Shown here piece by piece: positions 7,674 through 17,325 of a stretch of 64,000 nt of DNA. A program made the translations under genes and the position numbers. The stretch's first letter is position 1. Each line of letters opens with the position of its first letter. The DNA is from an uncultured Clostridia bacterium (lineage in GTDB: Bacteria > Bacillota > Clostridia > TANB77 > CAG-508), in assembly GCA_934167305.1 (NCBI GenBank), contig CAKPKQ010000003.1, positions 1-64,000 of the forward strand, written 5' to 3'. The notes beneath the pieces are model-generated. The model was not told where the DNA came from and did no database searches. It saw only the letters and a list, made by a program, of their open reading frames with translations.

Positions 7674-8930
7674 ATGAAATTAAAAGAAAAAAATAATAAT
7701 TTAAAAGAAAATGGTATTACTTTAATAGCATTGATAGTAACTATTGTAATACTATTAATTTTAACAGGAGTTACACTAAATGCAGTGTTTAGCGATAATG
7801 GAATAATAAAAAGAGCACGAGATGCACAAACCAAAACAGACCAAGGGGTACAAAAAGATTTGGAGCCAATGGGGGAACTAGAAGATTTAATAAATAAAAA
7901 TTCAGGGGAAAATAAAGAAGAAAATGCAGTAAAAATTTCAACATTAGTAGGAACAGTAGTAGACAAAAACACAAAAGCAGTAGATGCATATGGAAACAAA
8001 ATAACAATACCAAAAGGATTTAAAGTATTACCACACGGAACAGAAGCAGGTTCAGCAACTTATACTTATAGTGGAGATAATATTCCAGCAGTACAAGATG
8101 GAATAGTAATAGAAAATGAAACAGATGGCAACCAATTTGTATGGGTACCAGTAGGAACAATAAAAAATAAAGACAATACAACAAATACAATAACACTTGG
8201 AAGATATAGTGATTTTACGGCCAAAGATGGGATATATATACCCGCACAAAGTGCAGAAGATTATACACAAGAGGTTTTAATAGATACAACATGTAAAGAA
8301 TTATGTACATTTAGAGAAGGTGGAGACAAAACAGAAGGCACTTTAACTGTAAAAAATGCAACAGCAAGAGACTTAGAAGCGTTTGTAAAAACAAGTTTAG
8401 CAAATGGTGGGTATTATATAGCAAGATTTGAAGCAAGTGGAACAAGTACAAGGATAGGTTCAAAATATAATCAAACAGTATTAACTTATATAGAACAGAC
8501 AAATGCAGCAAAAGCAGCAAGAGAAATGTATGGAGAAGTAAAAGAAAATAATAAATTGATATATGCATCTGATTTAGTAAATAGCTATGCATGGGATACA
8601 GCAATAATATTTATACAAACATATTCAACAAATGTAAGCGCCAATAATTATGCAAATCAAAATAAAGGTGGGGATGGAGTCGAACAGAAAACTGGATTAA
8701 CGAATGATAAGTATTGTAATATATGGGATATGTCAGGAAATATTCATGAATGGACTACAGAAACTACAAATAGAGTATCAAATGGGCATTTTGGTATAGC
8801 AAGAGGTGGAGACTATGGATTTTATGATAATGAAATTTTTGGTACAACTAAAGACCGTAGAAACCATAATTTTGTTGATATTGGAAGTAGTAAATATACA
8901 GGATTACGTTCGATTTTATATGTAAATTAA
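7674..8930 (+). CDS. Pseudopilin-type N-terminus fused to an FGE/SUMF1-like domain
   Basis: The N-terminus has a type IV prepilin signal: basic leader, Gly at residue 14, then ITLIALIV and a long hydrophobic helix. The usual Glu at +5 is Ala, common in Clostridial versions. The C-terminal part (about 145-418) looks like the formylglycine-generating/sulfatase-modifying fold: FVWVPVG near residue 156, GNIHEWT, a RGGDYG segment and an R-S-I-L end. FGE-type folds also occur as carbohydrate- or peptide-binding domains; no catalytic Cys pair is obvious. It is probably exported and membrane-held or assembled in a pilus. AAAGGAGG precedes the start. No prepilin peptidase or pilus ATPase is in the window. 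Confidence 0.75.
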   Translation: MKLKEKNNNLKENGITLIALIVTIVILLILTGVTLNAVFSDNGIIKRARDAQTKTDQGVQKDLEPMGELEDLINKNSGENKEENAVKISTLVGTVVDKNTKAVDAYGNKITIPKGFKVLPHGTEAGSATYTYSGDNIPAVQDGIVIENETDGNQFVWVPVGTIKNKDNTTNTITLGRYSDFTAKDGIYIPAQSAEDYTQEVLIDTTCKELCTFREGGDKTEGTLTVKNATARDLEAFVKTSLANGGYYIARFEASGTSTRIGSKYNQTVLTYIEQTNAAKAAREMYGEVKENNKLIYASDLVNSYAWDTAIIFIQTYSTNVSANNYANQNKGGDGVEQKTGLTNDKYCNIWDMSGNIHEWTTETTNRVSNGHFGIARGGDYGFYDNEIFGTTKDRRNHNFVDIGSSKYTGLRSILYVN

Positions 8931-8951
8931 TAGAAATAAAATATTTATAAA

Positions 8952-8994
8952 AAAATACCTCCAGTATAATAAAAACATATTGGAAGTATTTTTC
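8952..8994 (+). terminator. Terminator after the pseudopilin-FGE gene
   Basis: AATACCTCCAGTAT pairs, with G-U pairs, to ATATTGGAAGTATT, followed by TTTT. Confidence 0.75.
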
Positions 8995-8998
8995 ATTC

Positions 8999-9028
8999 TT
9001 GCACAAGAAATATATATTATGATATAAT
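8999..9028 (+). promoter_or_regulatory. Promoter of the MtaD-type gene
   Basis: TTGCAC (8999-9004), 18-bp spacer, TATAAT (9023-9028). The start codon is only 23 bp beyond, giving a very short leader. Confidence 0.5.
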
Positions 9029-9050
9029 TGCCGAAGAAAGAGGTGGAAGA

Positions 9051-10343
9051 ATGGATAAAATTTTAATTAAAAATGGAAAAGTGTTACTTTTTAGAAATAA
9101 TGATGTAATAATTGAAGAAAAAGACGTTTTAATAGAAAATGGAAAAATAATAAAAATTGAAAAAAGCATACAAGATAAGGTTGATAAAGTAATAGATGCA
9201 AAAAATCATATAGTTATGCCAGGTTTAATAAACACACATGCTCATATACCAATGAGCATATTTAGAGAGACCACAGAAGGATGTAAGCTATATGAATGGC
9301 TAAATGATAAAATTTGGCCAATAGAAGATAAACTAACAAGAGATGATATATATTGGGCTAGTATGTTATCATATATTGAAATGATAAGCACAGGAACAAC
9401 TTGCGTAAATGACCAATATTTTATGCCAGAGCAAATTAGAGACGCTGCTGTTAATTCAGGAGTAAGAGCAGTTATTACAAGACCAATTGTTGACATGGGA
9501 GGAGATTTACAAACTAGAATAGATGAATTTAGAGCATTTTATGAGTTAAGAGATGAAAACAATGACTTAATTACATATTCTGTTGCTCCACATGCCTTAT
9601 ATACATGCTCAGATAAAGCTTTAAAGGCTTGTGCAGACTTAGCAAAAGAATATAACTTACCAATACATGTACACTTTTTAGAAAGTATTGATGAAATAGA
9701 GGACATAAAAAATAAACATGGTAGATCAGCAATCCAAGTATTAATGGATTATTTTAAAGATGTACACACAATATTAGCACATTGTGTAAAACTAACAGAT
9801 GAAGACATAGAAATTTTAAAAACAATGGATTGTGGAATTGCACATAATCCTGTATCAAATTTAAGATTAGGATGTAAAATAGCTGACACAACTAAATATT
9901 TAAAGCAAGGTTTAAACGTTGCACTTGGCACAGATGGCCAAGGTTCAGGAAGTAATATGGATATGTTTGAGACTATGAGAGTAGCTTGTTTAGCTCAAGG
10001 TGGAATACATGAAAATGAAGAAAGAATTACAGCGAAAGATGCAGTTAAAATGGCAACAATAAATGGAGCTAAATTATTACAATTAGATAACAAAATAGGT
10101 AGTATTGAAGTTGGAAAAGATGCAGATATAATATTAGTAAATATAGAAGAAAAATTGGATAATATTACAATGCTTCCAAATTTAAATGAAATTGCTAATT
10201 TGGTGTATAATACATCTGGAAGATGTGTTGATACTACAATTGTAAAAGGCAATATATTAATGGAAAATAGAGTTATAAAACATATAGATGTTAATGAAGT
10301 TATAAATAAATGTAATGCAATATTGAAGAGACTAAGTAAATAA
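9051..10343 (+). CDS. mtaD: 5-methylthioadenosine/S-adenosylhomocysteine deaminase-type amidohydrolase
   Basis: A 430-aa metal-dependent amidohydrolase (TIM barrel). Metal and catalytic motifs are visible: NTHAHIPM near residue 62, HVHFLES, ILAHCVKL, and LGTDGQGSGSNMDMF. This subgroup deaminates methylthioadenosine or S-adenosylhomocysteine to the inosine forms, an alternative to MTA/SAH nucleosidase. Closely related folds include guanine deaminase and TrzN/AtzB, so the exact substrate is inferred. The ribosome site is AGAGGTGG. It is a single-gene unit between its own promoter and terminator. Confidence 0.82.
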   Translation: MDKILIKNGKVLLFRNNDVIIEEKDVLIENGKIIKIEKSIQDKVDKVIDAKNHIVMPGLINTHAHIPMSIFRETTEGCKLYEWLNDKIWPIEDKLTRDDIYWASMLSYIEMISTGTTCVNDQYFMPEQIRDAAVNSGVRAVITRPIVDMGGDLQTRIDEFRAFYELRDENNDLITYSVAPHALYTCSDKALKACADLAKEYNLPIHVHFLESIDEIEDIKNKHGRSAIQVLMDYFKDVHTILAHCVKLTDEDIEILKTMDCGIAHNPVSNLRLGCKIADTTKYLKQGLNVALGTDGQGSGSNMDMFETMRVACLAQGGIHENEERITAKDAVKMATINGAKLLQLDNKIGSIEVGKDADIILVNIEEKLDNITMLPNLNEIANLVYNTSGRCVDTTIVKGNILMENRVIKHIDVNEVINKCNAILKRLSK

Positions 10344-10346
10344 TAC

Positions 10347-10378
10347 AAAATACCTGTCAATACCTGGCAGGTATTTTA
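10347..10378 (+). terminator. Terminator after mtaD
   Basis: AAAATACCTG (10347-10356) pairs with CAGGTATTTT (10368-10377). Confidence 0.75.
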
Positions 10379-10379
10379 C

Positions 10380-10408
10380 TTGTAAATTATGTAAAGTTGT
10401 GCTATAAT
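10380..10408 (+). promoter_or_regulatory. Promoter of the 10489 gene
   Basis: TTGTAA (10380-10385), 17-bp spacer, TATAAT (10403-10408). The spacer starts ATTATGTAAA, the same as in the promoter at 22693. The 80-base leader holds a CTGG-AAAAA-CCAG hairpin. Confidence 0.65.
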
Positions 10409-10488
10409 AATAACATGCTGGAAAAACCAGTTTCATATATGTTTAGCAGTGCTAGACGTAAATAGTAAAACAAATTGGAGGAAAAAAC

Positions 10489-11601
10489 ATGAAATTATTT
10501 GCAACAGTTCGGATTGATGAAGAAAAAAATGCAGGTTATCTTGTAAGAGCTTTTTTTAAAGCTTACAAAGCAGAAAACATTCTTTGCTTGAGCGGAGATG
10601 AAGCATTCATTCGGATTGATCTTGAAAACACAGAGCAAGAAAAAATTGACTTCCTCGCTGAGGCAATCGCACATTGCAAAATTATTAATCTTCGTCATGG
10701 AGAAGTTCCAGCTGACATGCAGAACGAATCTGATGAAGAAGAAAACGTAATTGAGGAAAGCAAAGAAGTGACAGAGGCCACAGAGAAAACACCAGAACAG
10801 AAAGAATTTGAAGAGAAGCTAGTACAAATAGCTACATATAGTTCCTCATACGAGGAATTTAAGGAAAGGCTTTTAGCAGGAATGCAAATGAGCGCTAACC
10901 TTAAACGGATTTTTTCTCATTTAGTTGAGGCTGCAGAAGAGACAAAAGTTATCAGCTGGAAAAATGTGATGAAAAACTATGAAAGAAACTATAGCGAACC
11001 AATTAGCTCTCAAAGGTGTAATCTACAGGCAAAAGTAAAGTCAATTACTGGATTAAATGTGTTAGAGTGCATTTCGGCGGTAGCTAATCATAAAAATGAT
11101 TGCTATACAGCAGAAAAAAATGTGGATGATGGAAAATCTTCAACTGAGCAAATTAGTAATGAAGATGATAGCCAAGTTGTAAATGGACAAACTAAAAATG
11201 AAGAATGTTCAGAGGCAAGTCCACAGGACAAAAAAGAAATGACACAACAGGGAATTGTTAATGAAAAAAGAGAAAATGGAATAGAATCACTTTTAAGTAT
11301 CATTGACAAAACACAAAGTCTTTCGGAAAGAGTGGAAGCGGTAATGTCTGAAATGGAGCTTCCAGAGAATCAACCTCAAAAGGTTGAAATTCAAAAAATG
11401 GTTGAAAGATTAATTACACAACCTGTAATTGATTTCTCACAGGAAAATGTGGAAACAAGAATGATTTTTGCTAATATGGTAAATGTTTTTATGAAAAAAC
11501 ATGGAAGAAAAGCATATATCAAAGCAAAAGAATTTTTGCAAGAACTACAAGCAATAATTTTGACTGATGAAGAATTGGAGCAGTTCAAAATCGAAATCTA
11601 A
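10489..11601 (+). CDS. Unknown protein with atypical codon use (370 aa)
   Basis: I do not recognise this protein. It starts MKLFATVRIDEEKNAGY. Residues 1-75 form a compact alpha/beta-looking segment; about 80-105 and 200-255 are acidic, Ser/Asn-rich linkers; the last 100 residues look helical. No signal peptide or membrane span is seen. The first third uses CGG, CGT, CTT and ATT codons rare in neighbouring genes, where AGA and TTA dominate, which suggests a separate origin. The ribosome site is TTGGAGG. It stands alone between a consensus promoter and a strong terminator. Confidence 0.75.
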   Translation: MKLFATVRIDEEKNAGYLVRAFFKAYKAENILCLSGDEAFIRIDLENTEQEKIDFLAEAIAHCKIINLRHGEVPADMQNESDEEENVIEESKEVTEATEKTPEQKEFEEKLVQIATYSSSYEEFKERLLAGMQMSANLKRIFSHLVEAAEETKVISWKNVMKNYERNYSEPISSQRCNLQAKVKSITGLNVLECISAVANHKNDCYTAEKNVDDGKSSTEQISNEDDSQVVNGQTKNEECSEASPQDKKEMTQQGIVNEKRENGIESLLSIIDKTQSLSERVEAVMSEMELPENQPQKVEIQKMVERLITQPVIDFSQENVETRMIFANMVNVFMKKHGRKAYIKAKEFLQELQAIILTDEELEQFKIEI

Positions 11602-11611
11602 TTTGAGGTAC

Positions 11612-11650
11612 TAGCCCCACTAGAATTTCTAGTGGGGCTTATTTTTTTTC
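11612..11650 (+). terminator. Strong terminator
   Basis: A perfect 12-bp stem, AGCCCCACTAGA (11613-11624) with 11628-11639, then a run of T with one A. Confidence 0.9.
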
Positions 11651-11673
11651 ATTAAGAAAAAAACTTAAAACTA

Positions 11674-11702
11674 TTGGAAAATCAATAAATATATGATATA
11701 AT
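11674..11702 (+). promoter_or_regulatory. Promoter of the 11770-smc unit
   Basis: TTGGAA (11674-11679), 17-bp spacer, TATAAT (11697-11702). Confidence 0.6.
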
Positions 11703-11769
11703 TACAACGTAAATTTTAACAAAAGATATTAGCTAAAATTATAGTATAAAGAAAAAGGATTGAATTTTT

Positions 11770-12921
11770 ATGAGTAGTAATTATGAAGAAGAAATTAAAA
11801 AGCTAATAAAAAAAGGTTATAGTTTAGAGTTAATATCTGAGGAATTTGACATACCAAGAGAACGATTAGTGAGATACAAGAATCAGATTAGTCAAAAGGA
11901 TAAAAAGCCAAAGGTAGATTCGACACGTAAAAAAATAGAAGACATGATTTCAAAATATAATATGCTTTTTAAACCAGAAGATAATAAAACGGAGCAAACA
12001 AGTAAACAAGATGAATTAAATGAAGAAGAAATAGATCAGCTCGTACAAAAAATAGAAGGCTTAATAGATAAATTAAATAAAAAAGATAGTAATCAGTTAA
12101 AAATTGCAATTAGAACATATATAAGGCGATTGGAAGAAGCAATTGGGCAAAAAGCTGAAAGGACAAATGATATAGAAGAACTTGAGAAACTTTCTAGAAA
12201 AATTACACCTAAAATATGCAAGGAAAGTTTAATGGGTTCAAGTGGTACAAAAACATTAATTCAAACAAAAATATCAAAAATAAAACAAGAGATATTTATT
12301 AGGCAATTAAAAGAAAATGTTCCAAAAGAAATAAAACAGGTTGTTAAAGGACTAGCTGATGGGACACTTGACATTGATAAGGCAAATGAAGCAATTAACA
12401 ATGAGGCAAAAAGAAGAGTTAAAAAATCTCCAAAAGGTAGTTTTGCATTAACAGAAGAGAGACACAGGAATCAAATTTTAATGCAGATAAATACTGCATT
12501 AAAAGAAAAAGGGGAAAAATACCCTATAAAAGACTTAAAAGCAACAACAGAAAAATTAGTACAATTCGAAAATCTTGACCAATTACAAGTTGCAGAAATA
12601 ACAGCAAAAAATGCAATTTCTAGAAAAGAATTTGCTACAGCAAAAGCGATTTGCAGTATTTTCGCTTCGAGAGTAAGAGCAGATGAGTCAAAACATATAG
12701 CTTCATTAAGAAAACAAGTAAAATTAGCAGAACTTGGAGAAATGGCTAAAAGTATGTTAACAAATTGTAAAACATACAAACAACAAGAAGAATATTATAA
12801 CTTGTTAGAAGCTACAATGAAAGCAGAAGGTATAAGTCCAAATCAAATACCAATAGGAAAGAATGATAGTGGAAATACAATATATTTAGGTAAGATTTGG
12901 AATGATGAAAAACAACGATAA
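11770..12921 (+). CDS. Unknown helical protein with N-terminal HTH-like segment
   Basis: This 383-aa protein is not recognised. Residues 6-35 resemble a helix-turn-helix of the kind that reads a short recognition helix (SLELISEEFDIPRERLVRY). The rest is charged and mostly helical, with likely coiled coil at about 80-180 and 250-340. No membrane span. The gene ends 29 bp before smc and shares its promoter, so a role in chromosome handling is possible but only by context. The ribosome site (AAAAAGGAT) is moderate. Confidence 0.7.
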   Translation: MSSNYEEEIKKLIKKGYSLELISEEFDIPRERLVRYKNQISQKDKKPKVDSTRKKIEDMISKYNMLFKPEDNKTEQTSKQDELNEEEIDQLVQKIEGLIDKLNKKDSNQLKIAIRTYIRRLEEAIGQKAERTNDIEELEKLSRKITPKICKESLMGSSGTKTLIQTKISKIKQEIFIRQLKENVPKEIKQVVKGLADGTLDIDKANEAINNEAKRRVKKSPKGSFALTEERHRNQILMQINTALKEKGEKYPIKDLKATTEKLVQFENLDQLQVAEITAKNAISRKEFATAKAICSIFASRVRADESKHIASLRKQVKLAELGEMAKSMLTNCKTYKQQEEYYNLLEATMKAEGISPNQIPIGKNDSGNTIYLGKIWNDEKQR

Positions 12922-12950
12922 ATTAAACTTAAGAAAAGGTGAAATAACAA

Positions 12951-15900
12951 ATGTATTTAAAAAGAATAGAAATGCAAGGATTTAAGTCTTTTGCAGATAA
13001 AACAGTATTAGAATTTAAACCAGGAATTACAACAGTAATTGGACCAAATGGTTCTGGAAAAAGTAATATATCAGATGCAATCCGTTGGGTATTAGGAGAG
13101 CAAAGCATGAAGTCTTTAAGAGGTGCAAAATCTGAGGACATCATTTTTGCAGGAACACAAGCAAGAAAATCATTAGGTTTTGCAGAAGTATCAATTGTAA
13201 TTGATAACAATGATAACAAACTTCCTATTGAATACTCAGAGGTAACAGTTACAAGAAAAATATATCGTAGTGGTGAAACAGGTTACTTTATAAATAAAGT
13301 ACCTTGTCGTTTAAAAGATATTTTAGAACTATTTATGGACACAGGTATTGGTAAAGACGGGTATAGTATAATAGGGCAAGGTAAAATTGACGAAATTTTA
13401 AGTAATAAATCAGAAGATAGAAGACACATTTTTGAAGAGGCAGCTGGAATAGTTAAATATAGAACTAGAAAGCAAGAATCAGAGAAAAAGTTAGAGCAAA
13501 CAAAATTAAATTTACTTCGTATAAATGATATATTAGCAGAAATTGAGGCAAATATTGAGCCTTTGAAATTGCAATCAGATAAAGCAAAACAATTTTTGGA
13601 TTTAAGAGAAGAACTTAAATCTATTGAGGTGGGGCTATTTATATATAACATCAATACATATAAAGAAAAGCTAGAACAACTTGTAAAAGATGAAGATATT
13701 ATTACTTCTCAAAAAGAAGCGGAAGATAGCAAAATGGAAGCACTACAAGCTTCTAAAGAAGAATTAAGACAAGTTGTAGATGATATTACAGCTCAAATTG
13801 AAAATATGCAAAATATAGGGTTTGAAAGTTCAAATAAAATAGAAAAAATAAACTCTGAAATAGGAATATCAAATGAAAGAATACAAAATAATAGTGCAAA
13901 TAAGCAAAGACTTGAAACTGAAATATTAGAAGTAAAAAGCAGAATAGAGGAACTAAAAGAGGAACAAAAACAAAAATTAGAAAAGAAAACAAATTTAACA
14001 TCAAATAAAGAAAAATTTGAGAAAGAGTTAGCAGAAAAAGAGGCAGAACTTGCAGAATTATCAAAAAAATTATCTGATAAAGAGCTAGAAATAGAAGGTA
14101 AAAAGCAAATTGTTCAAGATAATATAGATAAGAAATATGAATTGGCAGCAGAAATAAATACACAAGATGTTAATTATGATAACTTAGAAAAACGTAAAAA
14201 GCAATTAAAAAATGAAATTGACTCAGTTATATCTGAATTAGATTCTACAAGATATGGTAAAAATGAAATTTCAAAAGGGTTTTATGATATAGAATCAAAA
14301 AGAAATACTGCAGTAGAAAAGCTAGAAAAAAGTGTTAAAACAAAAGATGAAAACATGCAAAAATTAAAACAATATGAAGAAGAAATTTCAAAACTTGTAT
14401 ATACACAAAGAATGAAACAAGCAAGACATCAATTCTTAATCGAAACTGAAAAAGAAAAAGAAGGATATAATAAAACAGTTAAATCTTTATTGGTAGCATG
14501 TGATAAAGACTCAAGTTTAAATAAGGGAATACATGGAGTTTTAGCAAACTTAATTTCAGTTGAAAAAGAATATGAAACAGCAATTGAAATGTGTTTAGGG
14601 CAAGCATTGCAAAATGTTGTAACATCAACAGAACAAGATGCGAAAAAAATGATCGAATATTTAAGAACAAACAGCTTAGGAAGAGCATCATTTTTACCAA
14701 TAGCTTCTGTTCAAGGCAAAAAACTAGACAAACTAACAAGAATGGATGGAGTAATTGGAATTGCATCAGACTTAGTAAAATGCAAAAAAGAATATGAGCA
14801 AATAATTTTAAGCTTATTAGGAAGAACAGTAGTTGTTGAAGATATGGATACAGCTATTGCACTTGCTAAAAAAGATAAATATTCATTTAGAATAGTAACT
14901 TTAAAAGGCGACATTATAAGTTCTAGTGGTTCTATTTCAGGAGGAAGTGTACAAACTAAAACAGTAAATATTTTAGGAAGAAGCAGAGAAATTGAAGACC
15001 TAGAAAAAGAACTTGAAAAACTAGAAAAACAAATTGCAGAAAAAACAGCAGAAAAAGAAGAGTATGCATCATCTATTGGAGATAGCATTGAAGAGACTGC
15101 AAAACTTGAAAAAGAATTACAAGAAATTGAAATAGTATATGCAACAGAAAAACAAAAAATGGTTGCAGTTGAGGAAAATATTACTCGTTTGGAAAATAGG
15201 CTGGCCAAATTAAAAGAAGAAGTTACACAAACAGAAAAACAAAAAGAAGAAAATAGACTTTTAAAAGAGCAAAAAGAAGCGGAAATACAAACCTTAACAC
15301 AACAAATAGAAGAGTTAAACAAAGTAATAGAGGAATTTGCAGTAAACAACAAAGATAATCAAAAATATATTGATGATTTGAATTTTGATATTACTAATTT
15401 AAAAATATCTGTTACATCTTTTGACGAAAGTGAAAGCTCAATTGAAGAAATGGTAGAAAGAATTTCACAAGATATTAAGAATAATGAGCAAAGTATTGAA
15501 AACAAAAATCAAAATATATTAGCAATAAATGAAGAAAACATTAAATTAGAACAAACTATTACAGAATATAATGCTCAAATAGAACAAATTAAACAAGAAG
15601 TAACAAATAGTGGAACTAAAGTTGAAGAACTAAAACAAGAAAGAATTGCTAAAAATGAAAAGCTAGTAAATACAGAAAATGAAATTCAAAGTCAATTTTC
15701 TACATTAGAAAGTTTGAAAGAGCAAATTATAAAACTTGATGTTAAGAAAACAAAATTAGAGCAAGATTTACAACAAGTAGTTGAAAGTTTATGGAATGAA
15801 TATGAACTAACACCAAATAGTACAGAAGAATATCAAAAGCCAAATAATGTAGCAACAGCACAAAAACAAGTAAATAGTTTGCGTAATAAGATAAAAGACT

Positions 15901-16493
15901 TAGGAAGCATAAATATCGATTCTATTGAAGAATATAAAAAGACTAAGGAAAGATATGACTTCATGTCTGAACAACGCTTAGATTTGGAAAATACAGCGTC
16001 TAAACTAAGAAAAATTATAGGCGATATGACAACAACAATGCAAAATCAATTTAAAGAAAAATTTGAGCTTATAAATAAAAACTTTAATGAAGTATTTACA
16101 GAATTGTTTAATGGTGGAAAAGCAGAGCTAATATTAGAAAATGAAGAGAATATTTTAGAATGTGGAATTGATATTAGAGTTCAACCACCAGGCAAAAAAC
16201 TTCAAAACATGATGTTATTATCAGGTGGAGAAAAGGCATTTACAGCAATAGCATTATTATTTGCAATATTAAAGATAAATCCAGCACCATTCTGTATACT
16301 AGACGAAATTGAAGCTGCATTAGATGATGTTAATGTTTACAGATTTGCAGAATATTTAAAGAAATTCTGCAAACAAACACAATTCTTAGTAATAACACAT
16401 AGAAAAGGAACAATGGAAGCAGGAGACTCAGTATATGGTGTAACTATGGAAGAAAACGGAATAAGTAAGCTATTATCAATTAAATTAAAATAA
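12951..16493 (+). CDS. smc: Chromosome partition protein SMC
   Basis: SMC is the ATPase of the condensin complex that organises and segregates chromosomes. The 1180-aa protein has the Walker A GPNGSGKSN at residues 31-39, long coiled coils, a hinge at roughly 500-660 (with GYN and GRASFLP segments), the ABC signature LLSGGEKAFTAIA and Walker B CILDEIEAALDD near the C-terminus. Length is typical. In most Firmicutes it follows rnc and precedes ftsY; here rnc is 12 kb downstream and ftsY is not in the window. Confidence 0.97.
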   Translation: MYLKRIEMQGFKSFADKTVLEFKPGITTVIGPNGSGKSNISDAIRWVLGEQSMKSLRGAKSEDIIFAGTQARKSLGFAEVSIVIDNNDNKLPIEYSEVTVTRKIYRSGETGYFINKVPCRLKDILELFMDTGIGKDGYSIIGQGKIDEILSNKSEDRRHIFEEAAGIVKYRTRKQESEKKLEQTKLNLLRINDILAEIEANIEPLKLQSDKAKQFLDLREELKSIEVGLFIYNINTYKEKLEQLVKDEDIITSQKEAEDSKMEALQASKEELRQVVDDITAQIENMQNIGFESSNKIEKINSEIGISNERIQNNSANKQRLETEILEVKSRIEELKEEQKQKLEKKTNLTSNKEKFEKELAEKEAELAELSKKLSDKELEIEGKKQIVQDNIDKKYELAAEINTQDVNYDNLEKRKKQLKNEIDSVISELDSTRYGKNEISKGFYDIESKRNTAVEKLEKSVKTKDENMQKLKQYEEEISKLVYTQRMKQARHQFLIETEKEKEGYNKTVKSLLVACDKDSSLNKGIHGVLANLISVEKEYETAIEMCLGQALQNVVTSTEQDAKKMIEYLRTNSLGRASFLPIASVQGKKLDKLTRMDGVIGIASDLVKCKKEYEQIILSLLGRTVVVEDMDTAIALAKKDKYSFRIVTLKGDIISSSGSISGGSVQTKTVNILGRSREIEDLEKELEKLEKQIAEKTAEKEEYASSIGDSIEETAKLEKELQEIEIVYATEKQKMVAVEENITRLENRLAKLKEEVTQTEKQKEENRLLKEQKEAEIQTLTQQIEELNKVIEEFAVNNKDNQKYIDDLNFDITNLKISVTSFDESESSIEEMVERISQDIKNNEQSIENKNQNILAINEENIKLEQTITEYNAQIEQIKQEVTNSGTKVEELKQERIAKNEKLVNTENEIQSQFSTLESLKEQIIKLDVKKTKLEQDLQQVVESLWNEYELTPNSTEEYQKPNNVATAQKQVNSLRNKIKDLGSINIDSIEEYKKTKERYDFMSEQRLDLENTASKLRKIIGDMTTTMQNQFKEKFELINKNFNEVFTELFNGGKAELILENEENILECGIDIRVQPPGKKLQNMMLLSGGEKAFTAIALLFAILKINPAPFCILDEIEAALDDVNVYRFAEYLKKFCKQTQFLVITHRKGTMEAGDSVYGVTMEENGISKLLSIKLK

Positions 16494-16499
16494 GAAAAA

Positions 16500-16533
16500 G
16501 AATGTCATTTAAATTTAAATGGCATTCTTTTTA
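16500..16533. terminator. Convergent terminator between smc and the 16536 gene
   Basis: GAATGTCATTTAAA (16500-16513) pairs with 16514-16527 with one G-U pair; T residues follow on the plus strand and A-rich sequence precedes, so it can serve both directions. Confidence 0.7.
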
Positions 16534-16535
16534 AT

Positions 16536-17312
16536 TTATTTTATTTCAGTTCCGCCCCATTCTACAACAGTGTAACCATTACGTGTAACAGGAGTAAGAA
16601 CCTGTTCTCTTACATCTATTGAGTTATCAAGACTTTTCCATTCCATCATTATTCTAATCAATGTGTCTGGAGAAGGAGTAAACAATAATGGCATGTTTTC
16701 CTCAATTTCATTCATAGTTTGAAATCTAATATATACATAATCTTTTTGTTCTAATTTTGGTAACCAGTAAATAATAAATTCTTCAGCTTCTTTATAATTT
16801 AAACCAAGAATAGCTAGTTTTTCTTCTAAAAAGTTAGCAACATTTTCTCTACTTACAACAAAACCTTCTGTTAAATTACCATCATATTTTTTTGTGTTAT
16901 CAGATTCATAATATAGAGAATAATACTTTTTATTTGTTTTGGTATCAATCAATGTTCCATCAGGTTGAGCAGTGACATTCCAGCCATTATTATAACTTGG
17001 GTATATACATGTTAATTTATCTTCATAACCTAATTTTACAGAAACCTCAGTCTCTTGTTCAGGGTAGATATAAATTACAGGTTTGGCATCAATAAGAGGA
17101 GAATTAGACATAGGTCGGCTTTGTTGTACATTTTCAGTACAATTATCATTAGTACTATATGCATATATTATTATTCCTGCTGCAACTGCAAAAATAATGA
17201 TAATTATAACAATAGTTGAAAGCTTGATTTTTTTGTTTTTTTCACTTTCTATATGTGTATCTTGTGAATTATTAACATCTTTTTCTGTGGTATTTTCTTT
17301 ATTTTCATCCAT
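16536..17312 (-). CDS. Membrane-anchored protein of unknown function (258 aa)
   Basis: The start at 17312 (MDENKEN) is chosen because AAGGAGAG lies 7 bp upstream of it; an earlier in-frame ATG at 17345 overlaps the ribosome site and the upstream gene. An acidic/basic cytoplasmic stretch (about 1-32) is followed by one membrane helix (about 33-55) and an extracellular domain with a KPVIYIYPEQETEVSVKL segment. I have seen that segment in uncharacterised surface proteins, but no function is known. It overlaps by neighbourhood with the Mur ligase gene (stop at 17326), so the two form an operon, hinting at a cell-envelope role. Confidence 0.75.
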   Translation of the reverse strand: MDENKENTTEKDVNNSQDTHIESEKNKKIKLSTIVIIIIIFAVAAGIIIYAYSTNDNCTENVQQSRPMSNSPLIDAKPVIYIYPEQETEVSVKLGYEDKLTCIYPSYNNGWNVTAQPDGTLIDTKTNKKYYSLYYESDNTKKYDGNLTEGFVVSRENVANFLEEKLAILGLNYKEAEEFIIYWLPKLEQKDYVYIRFQTMNEIEENMPLLFTPSPDTLIRIMMEWKSLDNSIDVREQVLTPVTRNGYTVVEWGGTEIK

Positions 17313-17325
17313 AGTATATCTCTCC

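Noticed and set aside
7436..8604. Long minus-strand reading frames opposite the pseudopilin-FGE gene
   Set aside because: They are Leu/Phe-rich shadows of a well-supported plus-strand gene, lack ribosome sites, and overlap the terminator and small ORF.
9026..9040. TTGCCGAAGAAAG, identical to the start of the L10 leader at 4505
   Set aside because: The rest of the leader (CTTACCGAGGT, terminator) is absent and the stretch merges into a ribosome site; taken as chance.
14711..15352. 213-codon minus-strand frame inside smc
   Set aside because: Mirror of the coiled-coil Lys/Glu codons of smc; Ser/Phe-rich composition and no start signals.
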